Positions 55,487 through 64,000 of a stretch of DNA of 64,000 bases are shown one piece after another (position 1 is the stretch's first letter; every line of letters begins with the position of its first letter). The notes beneath the pieces are model-generated. The model was not told the origin of the DNA and searched no databases. It worked only from the letters and a program-made list of their open reading frames with translations. This DNA is from JAUIIK01 sp963745675. Lineage in GTDB: Bacteria; Chloroflexota; Chloroflexia; Thermomicrobiales; CFX8. Made by a program: the position numbers and the translations under genes. The DNA is taken from assembly GCA_963745675.1 (NCBI GenBank), contig CAVUYM010000018.1, positions 124,001 to 188,000 on the forward strand. The letters are read 5' to 3'.

Positions 55487-56080
55487 ATGGCGCGAACCCA
55501 ATCCGAGAACTATCCGGAGATCCGCCAGGGTATCCTGGACCACTCGGCGGCGCTGTTTGCCCGGCGGGGCTACCCCAGCACGACGATCGCCGATCTCGCC
55601 GCCGCGAACGGCATCTCGCGCGGGCTGCTCTATCACTATTTCGCGTCGAAGGAAGCGCTGCTCAGCGAGATGCTCCACGCGCATCTCGACATGCTGCTGA
55701 GCGAGATCCGCCTCTCGGCGAAGGACGGCGCGACGCCGGAAGAGCGGCTGCGCAACTCGGTCCGCAAGATGGTGGCGATCAACGCCGGCTCGAAGGACCT
55801 GCAGATCGTCCTGCTCCACGACCTCCAGAACCTGCAGCCGGACGACCGCGACGCCATCATCGGCAAGCAGAAGGCGATCCTCGCCGTGGTCGCCGGCCTG
55901 ATCCGCGATTGCGATCGCCGCGGCAAGTATGACGACCGCCAGATGAAGGCCCAGACCATGATGTTCATGGGCATGATCAACTATACCTACCTCTGGTACG
56001 ACCCGAAGGGCCCGGTCGGCCCGGCCGAATACGCCGACATGGTCGCCGACACCTATCTGGCGGGATTGACGGCGTCGTGA
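55487..56080 (+). CDS. TetR/AcrR-family transcriptional regulator
   Basis: The protein has 197 residues. The N-terminal HTH reads ILDHSAALFARRGYPSTTIADLAAANGISRGLLYHYFASKEALLSEML. The C-terminal ligand-binding half (LQIVLLHDLQNLQPDDRDAI, YTYLWYDPKGP) resembles regulators of fatty acid or aryl-CoA metabolism. It is 26 nt after the ligase gene and probably in its operon. The two related AT-rich elements between the Rieske and acyl-CoA dehydrogenase genes are the best candidates for its operators. It is convergent with the hyp operon; 37 nt separate their stops. Confidence 0.92.
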   Translation: MARTQSENYPEIRQGILDHSAALFARRGYPSTTIADLAAANGISRGLLYHYFASKEALLSEMLHAHLDMLLSEIRLSAKDGATPEERLRNSVRKMVAINAGSKDLQIVLLHDLQNLQPDDRDAIIGKQKAILAVVAGLIRDCDRRGKYDDRQMKAQTMMFMGMINYTYLWYDPKGPVGPAEYADMVADTYLAGLTAS

Positions 56081-56117
56081 CGGATTCGGCCAACGTCGCG
56101 CGTGGCGAGCGTTCCGG

Positions 56118-57172
56118 TCAGCAGATCCGCGGCAGCTGCTCGCCGTTGAGCATGTCGACGGCCCGCGCGACGCCGAGCGCGCCGCGGCACGACACGCTGG
56201 CCGGAGGTGCCGTCGGCGACCGAGCCGATGATCGCCGCGCCGCCGCTCACCGCGTGGTCGCGCAGCAGGGCGAGCGCGCGCTCGGCATCGGCCGGCGCGA
56301 CGAAGGCGGCGAAGCGCCCTTCGTTGGCGACGTGCAGCGGGTCGAGGCCGAGCAGCTCGCACGCGGCGCCGACGTCGTCGCGCACCGGAATCGCGGTCTC
56401 GTCGAGCTCGATGTCGCGGCCGGCGGTCTCGGCGATCTCGACCACCGCGCTGGCCAGGCCGCCGCGCGTCAGATCGCGCAGGCAATGGATCTCGATGCCG
56501 GCCTCGATCAGCGCCAGGACCGGCTCGGCGACCGAGGCGCAGTCGCTCTCGATCGCCGATTCGAAGCCGAGCCCTTCGCGCGCCGCCATCACCGCGATGC
56601 CGTGTCGGCCGATATCGCCGCTCAGGATAACCGCGTCGCCGGGCGCGGATCTCGGCCGGCGCGATCGGGGCGGGCGCCGCGATGCGGCCGATCCCCGCGG
56701 TGTTGATGAACAGGCCGTCGGCCTTGCCCCGATCGACGACCTTGGTGTCGCCGGTGACCAGGCGGACGCCGGCGGCGTCGGCGCTACGGCGCATCGACTC
56801 GATCACCCGGCGCAGGGTCGCGATCGGCAGGCCTTCTTCGAGGATGAAGCCGACGCTCAGGCATTCGGGGCGCGCGCCGCACATGGCGAGGTCGTTGACG
56901 GTGCCGTTGACGGCGAGCGTGCCGATGTCGCCGCCGGGAAAGAACAGCGGCCGCACGACATAGGAATCGGTCGTGAAGGCGGCCGCGCCGTCGATCGACA
57001 GCACGGCGCCGTCGTGGCGGCGGTCGAGTTCCGCATCGTCGAACGCCGGGCGAATCACGTCGTCGATCAGGCGGGCCATCGCCCGGCCGCCGCCGCCGTG
57101 GGCGAGCTGGATCGTTTCGCCGTCGTCCGTCGGGGCCGGGCAGGACAGGGCGATCTCGTCGGCGCCGGTCAC
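56118..57172 (-). CDS. hypE: hydrogenase maturation protein HypE, two frameshifts
   Basis: HypE dehydrates the thiocarbamate made by HypF to thiocyanate for the cyanide ligands of [NiFe] hydrogenase. Seen here are IQLAHGGGGRAMARLIDDV, GAAAFTTDSYVVRPLFFPGGDIGTLAVNG split at the AIRS ATP site, HCLRDLTRGGLASAV and the invariant C-terminal MLNGEQLPRIC, whose last cysteine is the acceptor. The frame breaks twice, near 56648 (one extra base in CGCGCCCGG; corrected I-R-P-G-D-A-V-I-L-S-G-D-I-G) and near 56200. The GTG start at 57172 overlaps the hypD stop (GTGA). It is the last gene of the hydrogenase operon. Confidence 0.92.
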
Positions 57173-58263
57173 GCGACGCGTTTCCCGCGGTAGCGGAAAT
57201 ACGCGGCGCAGGCGCCCTCGGACGAGACCATGGTGACGCCGAGCGGATGTTCGGGCGTGCAGCGCGTGCCGAAGGCCGGGCAGTCGGTCGGCTTGCGCTC
57301 GCCGCGCAGGATCGCGCCGCTGATGCAGTCGGCGGTCGCTTCCGGCCCGACCGCGACGGAACCGAAGCGGCGTTCGGCGTCGAGGTCGGCATATGCATCG
57401 GCGAGCCCCAGCCCGCTCTCCGCGATGTCGCCGATGCCGCGCCAGCGTCGGGGAATCACCCGGAACACCTCGCGGATCGCGCGCTGGGCCGCCTGGTTGC
57501 CGTCGCGGCGGACCGAGCGGCTGTACTGGTTCTCCACCTCGGCGCGGCCCTCCTCGAGCTGACGGACGCACAGATAGATGCCTTCGAGGATGTCGAGCGG
57601 CTCGAAGCCCGTGACCACGATCGGCACGCGCCATTCGGCGGCGATCGGCTCGTACTCCTCGAACCCCATGACCGTGCAGACGTGGCCGGCGGCGAGGAAT
57701 CCCTGGATGCGGTTGCCGGGCGCTTCGAGGATCGCGCGCAGCGCCGGCGGCACGAGCACGTGCGACACCAGCATCGAGAAGTTGCGCAGGCCTTCGCGTT
57801 TGGCCTGGAGCGCGGCCATGGCGTTGGCCGGCGCGGTCGTCTCGAAGCCCACGGCGAAGAATACGACCTCGCGGTCCGGCTCGGCGCGGGCGATGGCGAC
57901 CGCATCGAGCGGCGAATAGACGATGCGAACGTCGCCGCCGCGAGACTTGGCCGCGAGCAGGTCGCCGTGCGTGCCCGGCACCCGCAGCATGTCGCCGAAG
58001 GAGCACAGCGTCACGTCCGGGCGGCCGGCGATCTCGATCGCCTTGTCGACGTATTCGACCGGCGTGACGCAGACCGGGCAGCCGGGACCGTGGACCACCT
58101 CCAGGCCCTCGGGGAGAAGCTGGTCGATCCCGAAGCGGACGATGGCGTGGGTCTGGCCGCCGCAGACCTCCATCAAGGTCCACGGGCGGGTGACGGTGTC
58201 CGCGATGGCCGTGGCCAGGCGCTGCGCTGCGGCACCGTCGCGATATTCGTCGCGGAACTTCAC
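57169..58263 (-). CDS. hypD: hydrogenase maturation protein HypD
   Basis: The protein has 364 residues and is intact. HypD is the iron-sulfur scaffold on which the Fe(CN)2CO group is built, together with HypC. Conserved motifs are MEVCGGQTHAIVRFG, HGPGCPVCVTP, CSFGDMLRVPG, GFETTAPANAMA, and the C-terminal cluster ligands in DCISGAILRGERKPTDCPAFG and RCTPEHPLG. The GTG start at 58263 overlaps the hypC stop (GTGA), and its own stop overlaps the hypE GTG in the same way, indicating coupled translation of hypC-hypD-hypE. Confidence 0.97.
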   Translation of the reverse strand: MKFRDEYRDGAAAQRLATAIADTVTRPWTLMEVCGGQTHAIVRFGIDQLLPEGLEVVHGPGCPVCVTPVEYVDKAIEIAGRPDVTLCSFGDMLRVPGTHGDLLAAKSRGGDVRIVYSPLDAVAIARAEPDREVVFFAVGFETTAPANAMAALQAKREGLRNFSMLVSHVLVPPALRAILEAPGNRIQGFLAAGHVCTVMGFEEYEPIAAEWRVPIVVTGFEPLDILEGIYLCVRQLEEGRAEVENQYSRSVRRDGNQAAQRAIREVFRVIPRRWRGIGDIAESGLGLADAYADLDAERRFGSVAVGPEATADCISGAILRGERKPTDCPAFGTRCTPEHPLGVTMVSSEGACAAYFRYRGKRVA

Positions 58264-58517
58264 GGCGCGTCGTGCTCCCGCTCGGCGTCGATCTCGCCGA
58301 TCGTGCGCAGGTGCTCGAAGATCCGGCCCGCCTCGACCTCGTCGATCACGGTGATGGCGAAGCCGACATGGACGAGGACGTGGTCGCCGACGGCAGCGTC
58401 CGGGACGAAGGCGAGGTTGATCTCCTTGACCAGGCCGCCGAAATCGACGCGCCCGGTCCGGGTCAGCTCGTCGTCGCCGTCGACGCTCAGGATGCGTCCG
58501 GGAACCGCTAGGCACAT
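58260..58517 (-). CDS. hypC: hydrogenase assembly chaperone HypC
   Basis: This small chaperone has 85 residues with the diagnostic N-terminus MCLAVPGRIL, whose Cys2 (free after Met removal) binds the iron group and the large-subunit precursor. The body GRVDFGGLVKEINLAFVPD and VGDHVLVHVGFAITVIDE is typical. The start overlaps the corrected end of hypF by 10 nt, and the stop overlaps the hypD GTG. Confidence 0.96.
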   Translation of the reverse strand: MCLAVPGRILSVDGDDELTRTGRVDFGGLVKEINLAFVPDAAVGDHVLVHVGFAITVIDEVEAGRIFEHLRTIGEIDAEREHDAP

Positions 58518-60835
58518 GGCGCGTCTCCCCACGTTTCCTGCCAGCCCGCCCAGACGGCCTGGCCGACCGCGATACCGCCGTCGTTCGGCGGTATCCGCCG
58601 GTGCCAACACGGGAGTGCAGCCGACGCCGTCGAGCGCGGCGACCGCCGCTTCGGTCAGCCGGACGTTCTGGAAGCAGCCGCCGGTGAGCGCGACGTGCCG
58701 GTCGCCGCATCGCGCGGCGACCGAGGCGATCGCCTCGGCGAGACCGCTGTGGAGCGCGGCCGATATCGCGCCCGCGTCGACGCCGGACCGCAGGTCCGCG
58801 ATCGCCGCGTCGAGGGCCGGCTGCCAGTCGACGACGATCGGGGCGTCGTCGACGGCCTCGAGGGAAAGCCGATAGTTCCGCCCGTTTGCACAGCCATCCG
58901 CCGCCCACTCGAATTCCATGGCGGCCTGGCCTTCGTAACCGGCCTTCTGGCGCACGCCGCACAGGGCCGCGAACCCGTCGAACAGCCGGCCCGCGCTGGT
59001 GGTCACCGGCGCGTTGACGCCGCCGCGCAGCATCCTGCGGACGATCTCGCGCTCGGCCGGGGCGAAATCGGCCACCGGGGCCAGATCGGTCATGGCGAAG
59101 GCGTCGTCGCCATAGGCGGCGAACAGCAGGCCCAGCGCCGCGCGCCGCGGCTCGCGCACCGCGGCGGCGCCGCCCGGCAGGCGGAACGGGCGCAGATGGG
59201 CGACGCGCTGCCAGCCCGACCGCGTGAGACGCAGGAACTCGCCGCCCCAGATCGTGCCGTCGGGGCCGTATCCCGTGCCGTCCCATGCCACGCCGAGGAC
59301 GGGCGGCTCGAGGCCATGCTCCGCCATGCAGGCGGCGACGTGGGCGACGTGATGCTGGACCGGCACGACCGGCAGGCCCGAATCGGCCGCCGCCCGCGTC
59401 GACGCGTAGTCCGGGTGCAGGTCGCACGCCGCGCGGCGCGGTCGGGCGTCCTGGAGCGTGGCGAGGTCGCCGACGGCGCGACCGTAGCTCGACCGCGCGG
59501 CGACGGTGTCGAGGTCGCCGAGATGCTGGCTCGACACCACGCTGCCGGCGCGGGTCAGCGCGACCGTCGCCTTCAGGTGTCCGCCGAAGGCCAGGATGCC
59601 GGCCGGGATGCTGGCGGCGGCGATCGGGGCCGGCGCGTAGCCACGGGCCCGGCGCAACAGTTGGGGCGCGCCGCAGACGACCTGCGCGACCGAATCGTCG
59701 ATCGGTCGGACGATCGGCCGGTCGTGGACCAGGAACAGGTCGGCGATTCCGGCCAGCCGCGTCAGTGCGTCGGCCTCGTCCGTCACGATCGGCTCGTCGG
59801 CGACGTTGCCGCTGGTCGCGACGACCGGGAAGCCCAGATCGGCCATCAACAGGTGGTGCACGGGCGCATAGGGCAACAGCACGCCCAGCCGCGGGCTGTC
59901 CGGTGCGACCGACGCCGCCACGTTGCGGCCCTGCCGGCGGACCAGGACGATCGGGCGCGCCGGCCCGGTCAGCAACGCGGCTTCGGTCTCGTCCAGCCGG
60001 CAGGCCTGCCGAACGTCGTTCAGGGTCGGGAACATCACGGCGAACGGCTTCTCGGGCCGGTGCTTCGCGGCGCGCAGCCGCCGGACCGCGGTTTCGTCGC
60101 GGGCGTCGACGAACAGGTGGAAGCCGCCGACGCCCTTGATCGCCACCACCTGGCCGCTGCGGATCGCGTCCGCGGCGCCGAACAACGCCTCGTCGTCGCG
60201 CGCCACGACCGTGCCGGCGTGATCCCACAGGGCGAGCCGCGGGCCGCATCGGATGCAGGCGTTGGGCTCGGCGTGGAACCGCCGGTCGACCGGATCGTCG
60301 TATTCGGCCCGGCAGGCCGGGCACAGGGCGAACCGCCCCATCGAGGTACGGGCGCGGTCGTAGGGCAGGTCCTCGACGATGCTGTAGCGCGGGCCGCACT
60401 GGGTGCAATTGATGAACGGATAGCGGAAACGCCGGTTGGCGGGGTCGAACAGCTCGTCCAGACACGCATCGCAGGTGGCCAAGTCGGGCAGGACCTGGAC
60501 GTCGCGCGCGCCGACGGCGTTGCTTTCGCGAACAGCGAAGCCGGTATCGCCATGCGGCGCCAATGCTCATCGACGTCGATGTCGGTGACGGTCGCGTTCG
60601 GCGGCGGCGTCCGGCGGATCGACGCGACCAGCGCGGCGACGGCGTCGGCCGGGCCTTCGGCTTCGATCGCGACGCCTTCCGGCGTGTTGCAGACCCAACC
60701 CGCGAGGCCGAGCGCCGAAGCACGACGATAGACGAACGGGCGGAAGCCGACCCCCTGGACCGCGCCGCGCACGAGAATTCGCTGCCGGATGACGGTATCC
60801 GCCGTGCTATCGCGTTGGAGCACCGTCGCCGACAT
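58508..60835 (-). CDS. hypF: carbamoyltransferase HypF, two frameshifts
   Basis: HypF is about 775 residues long and transfers carbamoyl from carbamoyl phosphate to HypE. The order is an acylphosphatase domain (RILVRGAVQGVGFRPFVYRRA), two zinc fingers (CDACLDELFDPANRRFRYPF, CTQCGPR, CPACRAEY, CIRCGPRL), a YrdC-like domain (IKGVGGFHLFVDARD) and the Kae1-like domain (PVQHHVAHVAACMAEHGL, GGCFQNVRL). The frame changes near 60570, between the acylphosphatase and zinc-finger parts, and near 58600, where the corrected end reads HRRIPPNDGGIAVGQAVW and stops at TAG 58508. The start is at 60835, 6 nt after hypA. Confidence 0.93.
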
Positions 60836-60840
60836 CGTCG

Positions 60841-61104
60841 TCAGGTCTCCACCTCGACGCTTTTGAGCAGGATGTCCTGGGCGTTGGCGTCGCCGGTGTC
60901 GGCGGATACCTCGATGTCCAGCCGCGCGCCCTCGGCGTTCGTGCCGGCGGCGGCATCGGTGAAATGCTCGGTGAAATGCTCGGCGGACATGTGGCTCAGC
61001 GCGCCCAGCCAAACGCTGACGCCGACGATGCGGCGCGCGCCTTCCCGCGCCGCGATCTCGTCGATCTTGCGCATCAGCCCGGCCATCAGCGACGCCTCGT
61101 GCAT
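60841..61104 (-). CDS. hypA: HypA-like nickel metallochaperone lacking the zinc ribbon
   Basis: The protein has only 87 residues versus about 113-118 for typical HypA. It retains the nickel-binding N-terminus (MHEASLMAGLMRKIDEIA), the GARRIVGVSVWLGALSHMS strand and the C-terminal DILLKSVEVE tail. The roughly 30-residue insertion with two CxxC zinc motifs that normally sits between EIE-like strand and tail is absent: GARLDIEVS runs straight into ADTGDANAQDILLK. There is no cysteine in the protein. No frame change accounts for the loss. It lies 6 nt from both neighbours in the operon. Because zinc shapes nickel affinity in HypA, function may be altered. Confidence 0.85.
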   Translation of the reverse strand: MHEASLMAGLMRKIDEIAAREGARRIVGVSVWLGALSHMSAEHFTEHFTDAAAGTNAEGARLDIEVSADTGDANAQDILLKSVEVET

Positions 61105-61110
61105 GGCGGC

Positions 61111-61596
61111 TCAAGCCTCCGCAGGCTGCAGCGCCGCGACATCCGCGCACAGCCGGTCGGCGACGTCCACCACCGCGGTGGCGACGGGTGGTGACAGGGG
61201 CGCGCCCAACTCGAAGGTGCCGCCTTCGATCGCGTAGACGATGCAGATCGGCGGCAGCTCGTCCAGGGTGCGCGCCAGCTCGATCGCCTCGGCAAGGCCG
61301 AAGCCGTGCGTCGACATGCCGAACAGCGCCTGGGGCAAAGGCGCCGCGCCGGCGTCGAGGCGCTGGACCGTGCCGGCCGCCGCGCCCGACGCGCAGGCGT
61401 CGACCAGGAAGGCGGCCTTCGTGCCGCGCAGCCGCGCGAGCAGCGCCGTCGCCTCGCCGGTCTCCTGGACGATCGCGACGTCGGCCGGAAGCCTGCCCGC
61501 CAGCCGGTCCGCGACGGCGCGGCCGGCCTGGTCGTCCCCGCGGTCGGGATTGCCGATTCCCACCACGATCACATCGGGCCGGTGGCCGGTCGCCAT
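61111..61596 (-). CDS. hydrogenase maturation protease
   Basis: This 161-residue member of the HyaD/HycI peptidase family removes the C-terminal tail of the large subunit after nickel insertion. The family start VVGIGNPDRGDDQAGRAVADRL carries the first nickel-recognition acidic residue, FLVDACASGAAAGTVQRLDA the second, and FGMSTHGFGLAEAIELA the histidine motif. It starts 1 nt after the large-subunit stop, so it is probably the dedicated protease for that subunit. Confidence 0.92.
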   Translation of the reverse strand: MATGHRPDVIVVGIGNPDRGDDQAGRAVADRLAGRLPADVAIVQETGEATALLARLRGTKAAFLVDACASGAAAGTVQRLDAGAAPLPQALFGMSTHGFGLAEAIELARTLDELPPICIVYAIEGGTFELGAPLSPPVATAVVDVADRLCADVAALQPAEA

Positions 61597-61597
61597 C

Positions 61598-62890
61598 CTA
61601 GCCTCGGTCCACGTCGAGGCGGAGGAAGTGCGCGGCGCACGAGATGCAGGGGTCGTAGTTGCGCACCGTCTGCTCGCAGCGGTGCTGGAGCGCCTCGTCG
61701 GGCAGGTCGAGGAAGCCGCCGACGTAGCTCGCCAGGTCCTCTTCGATGCTGGCCTGGTTCTGCGAGGTCGGGGGGATGATGCGCGCTTCCGCGATCGAGC
61801 CGTCGGCCTCGAGACGATAGCGATGATAGAGCAGGCCGCGCGGCGCCTCGGTCGCCGCGCAGCCGACGCCGGCGCGGCCCTCGACCGCAACGGCGGGCCG
61901 GTCCGGCTCGACGTAGTCCGCGATGATCCGCAGGGCCTCGTCGCAGGCGTAGAGCACCTCGACGGCGCGGACGACGATACTCTGATAGGGATTCGTGCAG
62001 ATCGGCCCAAGGCCCGCCGCCTTGGCGGCATCCCGGGCGAGCGGCGAGAGCTTGTCGAAGTTGAGGCCGTAGCGGGCGAGCGGGCCGACCAGGTAGGCGC
62101 CGCTCCCGTCGCGGAAGTGCGATTGCAGCGCGGTCGAGCGCGCGACGTGGGACTCCTCGAAATGGGCATCGTACTCGGCGGCGGTGATGTCGAGGCCGCG
62201 ATTGGAGACGATGTGCCCCTCGTTGAACGGATATTCGTCCGGGTGCCGCAGCGCGACGAAGGTGTAGTCCCGTTCGCGGTCGGGGAAGTCGAAGCCGCTG
62301 GCCCATTTCACGGTCTCCAGCGCGGTGTCCCGCGCCGTCTTCAGGCGTTCGGCCAGTGCGTCGAACTCGCGCCGGTGCGGCAGTCGGTAGAAGCCGCCGA
62401 CGCGGACGTTGATCGGATGGATCTCGCGGCCGCCCAGCAAGGCGACGATGTCGTTGCCCGCCTTCTTGAGGTCGAGGCCGCGGCGGACGACGTCGGCGTG
62501 GTCGCGGGCCATGTCGATCGCGCCGTCGTAGCCGAGGAAATCCGGCGCGTGGAGCATGTAGATGTGGAGCGTGTGGCTCTCGATCCACTCGCCGCAATAG
62601 AGCAGCCGCCGCAGCGCGCGCAGCGGTTCGGCCACGGTGATGCCCAGCGCCGCCTCCATCGCGTGGACGGCGCTCATCTGGTAGGCGACCGGGCAGATGC
62701 CGCAGATGCGCGCGGTGATGTCCGGGGCTTCGGAGAAGTCGCGGCCTTGCAGCAGGGCTTCGAAGAAGCGCGGCGGCTCGAAGATGCTCAGCTCTGCCGA
62801 TTGCACGGCGCCGTCGCGGACGACGACCTTGAGCGCGCCCTCGCCCTCGACCCGGGCGAGATAGTCGACCTTGATGGTCTTACGCGCCAT
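61598..62890 (-). CDS. [NiFe] hydrogenase large (alpha) subunit, group 3b type
   Basis: The protein has 430 residues. The N-terminal nickel ligands are in RICGICPVAYQMSAVHAMEA, and the C-terminal ones in DPCISCAAHFLRL, followed by a short tail (LDVDRG) for protease removal. Both motifs match the group 3b (bidirectional, NADP-linked, sulfhydrogenase-like) class as known from the literature rather than membrane uptake enzymes. The ATG at 62890 overlaps the small-subunit gene by 11 nt. In the cytoplasm it would exchange electrons between H2/H+ and NAD(P)H through the small and gamma/beta subunits. Confidence 0.93.
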   Translation of the reverse strand: MARKTIKVDYLARVEGEGALKVVVRDGAVQSAELSIFEPPRFFEALLQGRDFSEAPDITARICGICPVAYQMSAVHAMEAALGITVAEPLRALRRLLYCGEWIESHTLHIYMLHAPDFLGYDGAIDMARDHADVVRRGLDLKKAGNDIVALLGGREIHPINVRVGGFYRLPHRREFDALAERLKTARDTALETVKWASGFDFPDRERDYTFVALRHPDEYPFNEGHIVSNRGLDITAAEYDAHFEESHVARSTALQSHFRDGSGAYLVGPLARYGLNFDKLSPLARDAAKAAGLGPICTNPYQSIVVRAVEVLYACDEALRIIADYVEPDRPAVAVEGRAGVGCAATEAPRGLLYHRYRLEADGSIAEARIIPPTSQNQASIEEDLASYVGGFLDLPDEALQHRCEQTVRNYDPCISCAAHFLRLDVDRG

Positions 62891-63662
62891 GGCGATCGCT
62901 CTCCTCGCGGAACTCGGGCGCGTTCGCGTTGAAGGTGCGGTAGACGCGCTCCAGCGCGCGCGCATCCATGCCGGCTTGCGCCAACTGCCGGCTCAGCGCC
63001 ACGAGGTTCGGCGTTTCCATCGGGCCGTAGCAGCCGTAGCAGCCGCGGTCGTAGGACGGGCAGATCGCGCCGCAGCCGGCATGCGTCGCGGGGCCGAGGC
63101 ACGGCGTGCCATGCGCGACCATCACGCACACGTTGCCCTTGAGCTTGCACTCGACACAGACGCTGTGCGGGGGCGTCACCGGCTTGCGGCCGATCAGGTA
63201 GGCGGAGACGACCTCCACCAACTGGCGCTTGCTGATCGGGCAGCCGCGCAGCTCGAAATCGACGGGGACGTGATCGGCGATCGCCGTCGACGTGGCGAGC
63301 GTGTCGATATAGTCGGGTCGCGCATAGACCACCGAGGTGAATTCCTTGACGTCGGCGAAGTTCCGCAAGGCCTGGATGCCGCCCGCGGTGGCGCAGGCGC
63401 CGATCGTGATCAGCGTTTTCGAGCGGCGGCGGACGTCCTGGATCCGCTCGGCGTCGTGCGGCGTGGTGACCGAGCCCTCGACCAGCGACAGGTCGAACCG
63501 GCCCTTGAGCGTGCTGCGGGTCGCTTCGGGGAAGTAGGCGATGTCGATCGCCCCGGCGATCGCCAGCAGGTCGTCCTCGCAGTCGAGCAGGGAGAGCTGG
63601 CAGCCATCGCAGGAGGCGAACTTCCACACGGCGAGACGGGGCTTTCGTCCGGACGCGGGCAT
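62880..63662 (-). CDS. [NiFe] hydrogenase small (delta) subunit, group 3b type
   Basis: This 260-residue iron-sulfur subunit has the proximal cluster motif FASCDGCQLSLLD, then ITIGACATAGG, FELRGCPISKRQLVEV, and the C-terminal cluster motifs CVECKLKGNVCVMVAHG, TPCLGPATHAGCGAICPSY and RGCYGCYGPME. There is no Tat signal and no membrane anchor, as expected of cytoplasmic group 3 enzymes. The ATG at 63662 overlaps the stop of the upstream gamma gene (TGATG) and the stop overlaps the large-subunit start. Confidence 0.95.
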   Translation of the reverse strand: MPASGRKPRLAVWKFASCDGCQLSLLDCEDDLLAIAGAIDIAYFPEATRSTLKGRFDLSLVEGSVTTPHDAERIQDVRRRSKTLITIGACATAGGIQALRNFADVKEFTSVVYARPDYIDTLATSTAIADHVPVDFELRGCPISKRQLVEVVSAYLIGRKPVTPPHSVCVECKLKGNVCVMVAHGTPCLGPATHAGCGAICPSYDRGCYGCYGPMETPNLVALSRQLAQAGMDARALERVYRTFNANAPEFREESDRHGA

Positions 63663-64000
63663 CACAGCTCCTTCACCGCCAGCATAGGACGGATGCGGTC
63701 GTGGCGGAAGACGGGGCCGTCCCGGCAGATGAAGGTCGGCCCGAACTGGCAATGGCCGCAGAAGCCGATGGCGCACTTCATGTTGCGTTCCATCGACAAA
63801 TAGATCTGGTCGTCCCCGAGCCCGGCATCGTTCAGCGTCGCGACGGTGAAGCGCATCATGATCTCGGGACCGCAGACCAACGCGATGGCGTTGGGCGGAT
63901 CGAAGGCGGCGCGGCCGATCAGCTTGGTCACGACGCCGATATGGCCGCGCCAGTCGTCGGTTGCGTGGTCGACCGTGACCTCGATGTCGATCTCCAGGCT
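63662..64000 (-). CDS. hydrogenase gamma subunit (FAD/NAD-binding, [2Fe-2S]), 5'-partial
   Basis: Only the C-terminal 112 or so residues are in the window. They read IEVTVDHATDDWRGHIGVVT then ALVCGPEIMMRFTVATLNDAGL (NAD-binding) and the cluster motif CAIGFCGHCQFGPTFICRDGP with C-x4-C-x2-C-x8-C. This is the arrangement of the dihydroorotate dehydrogenase electron-transfer subunit/sulfhydrogenase gamma family that passes electrons between NAD(P)H and the hydrogenase. The start lies beyond 64000, and a beta subunit gene is expected further upstream. Confidence 0.93.
   Translation of the reverse strand, partial: SLEIDIEVTVDHATDDWRGHIGVVTKLIGRAAFDPPNAIALVCGPEIMMRFTVATLNDAGLGDDQIYLSMERNMKCAIGFCGHCQFGPTFICRDGPVFRHDRIRPMLAVKEL

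Noticed and set aside
57169..60723. Very long HypF-HypD open frame
   Set aside because: It is an out-of-frame read through hypF and hypC that enters the hypD frame; hypF and hypC have clear conserved frames.

Overview
The window is a GC-rich bacterial chromosome segment, almost certainly alphaproteobacterial. The gene repertoire supports this: TAXI-type TRAP transporters with fused permeases, tandem flavin monooxygenases and FAH hydrolases, an orphan hemP, and a group 3b [NiFe] hydrogenase. It is packed with catabolic genes. No rRNA, tRNA or CRISPR array was seen. About a dozen otherwise well-conserved genes are split by single-base frameshifts. The best explanation is residual indel error in a long-read assembly, so those genes are annotated here as whole genes with the break point given.

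Region 1 (1-27.7 kb) looks like a catabolic island for phenolic, possibly sulfated, aromatic compounds. Its centrepiece is a two-subunit molybdenum enzyme at 9.0-13.0 kb that closely resembles pyrogallol-phloroglucinol transhydroxylase (AthL/AthS), with an unusual SCP2-like N-terminal extension on the large subunit. It is followed by a TAXI substrate-binding protein, a fused TRAP permease, a fused indolepyruvate-type ferredoxin oxidoreductase, an FAH-family hydrolase, VOC-fold dioxygenase-like proteins and a SnoaL-like protein. Flanking genes encode two arylsulfatase-like enzymes, two phenol-type flavin monooxygenases, a GST, an orphan molybdenum hydroxylase subunit and LysR and IclR regulators.

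Region 2 (27.7-42.8 kb) is a second, partly paralogous module: GntR regulator, PhyH-like dioxygenase, FAH hydrolase, second TAXI/TRAP transporter, VOC protein, third flavin monooxygenase, quinone oxidoreductase-like protein and acyl-CoA ligase. It also holds a deletion remnant of the ferredoxin oxidoreductase. TGCATGCA palindromes recur in its intergenic regions and may be GntR operators. Next come a decayed IS6-family element, a Liv-type binding protein, an AraC regulator and hemP.

Region 3 (43-56 kb) is a CoA-thioester and ring-hydroxylation cluster. A leftward operon encodes Rieske oxygenase alpha and beta subunits, enoyl-CoA hydratase, SDR, esterase, an HMG-CoA-synthase-like protein fused to a DUF35 zinc-ribbon domain, and a thiolase. 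Rightward genes encode an acyl-CoA dehydrogenase, an FAD oxidoreductase, a PaaK-like ligase and a TetR regulator. Two intergenic regions carry REP-like inverted repeats, and one also carries a 54-bp-period direct repeat.

Region 4 (56.1-64 kb) is a leftward operon for a group 3b (NADP-linked, bidirectional) [NiFe] hydrogenase: gamma subunit (cut by the window end), small and large subunits, maturation protease, hypA, hypF, hypC, hypD and hypE. hypB is absent from the window, and HypA lacks its zinc ribbon.
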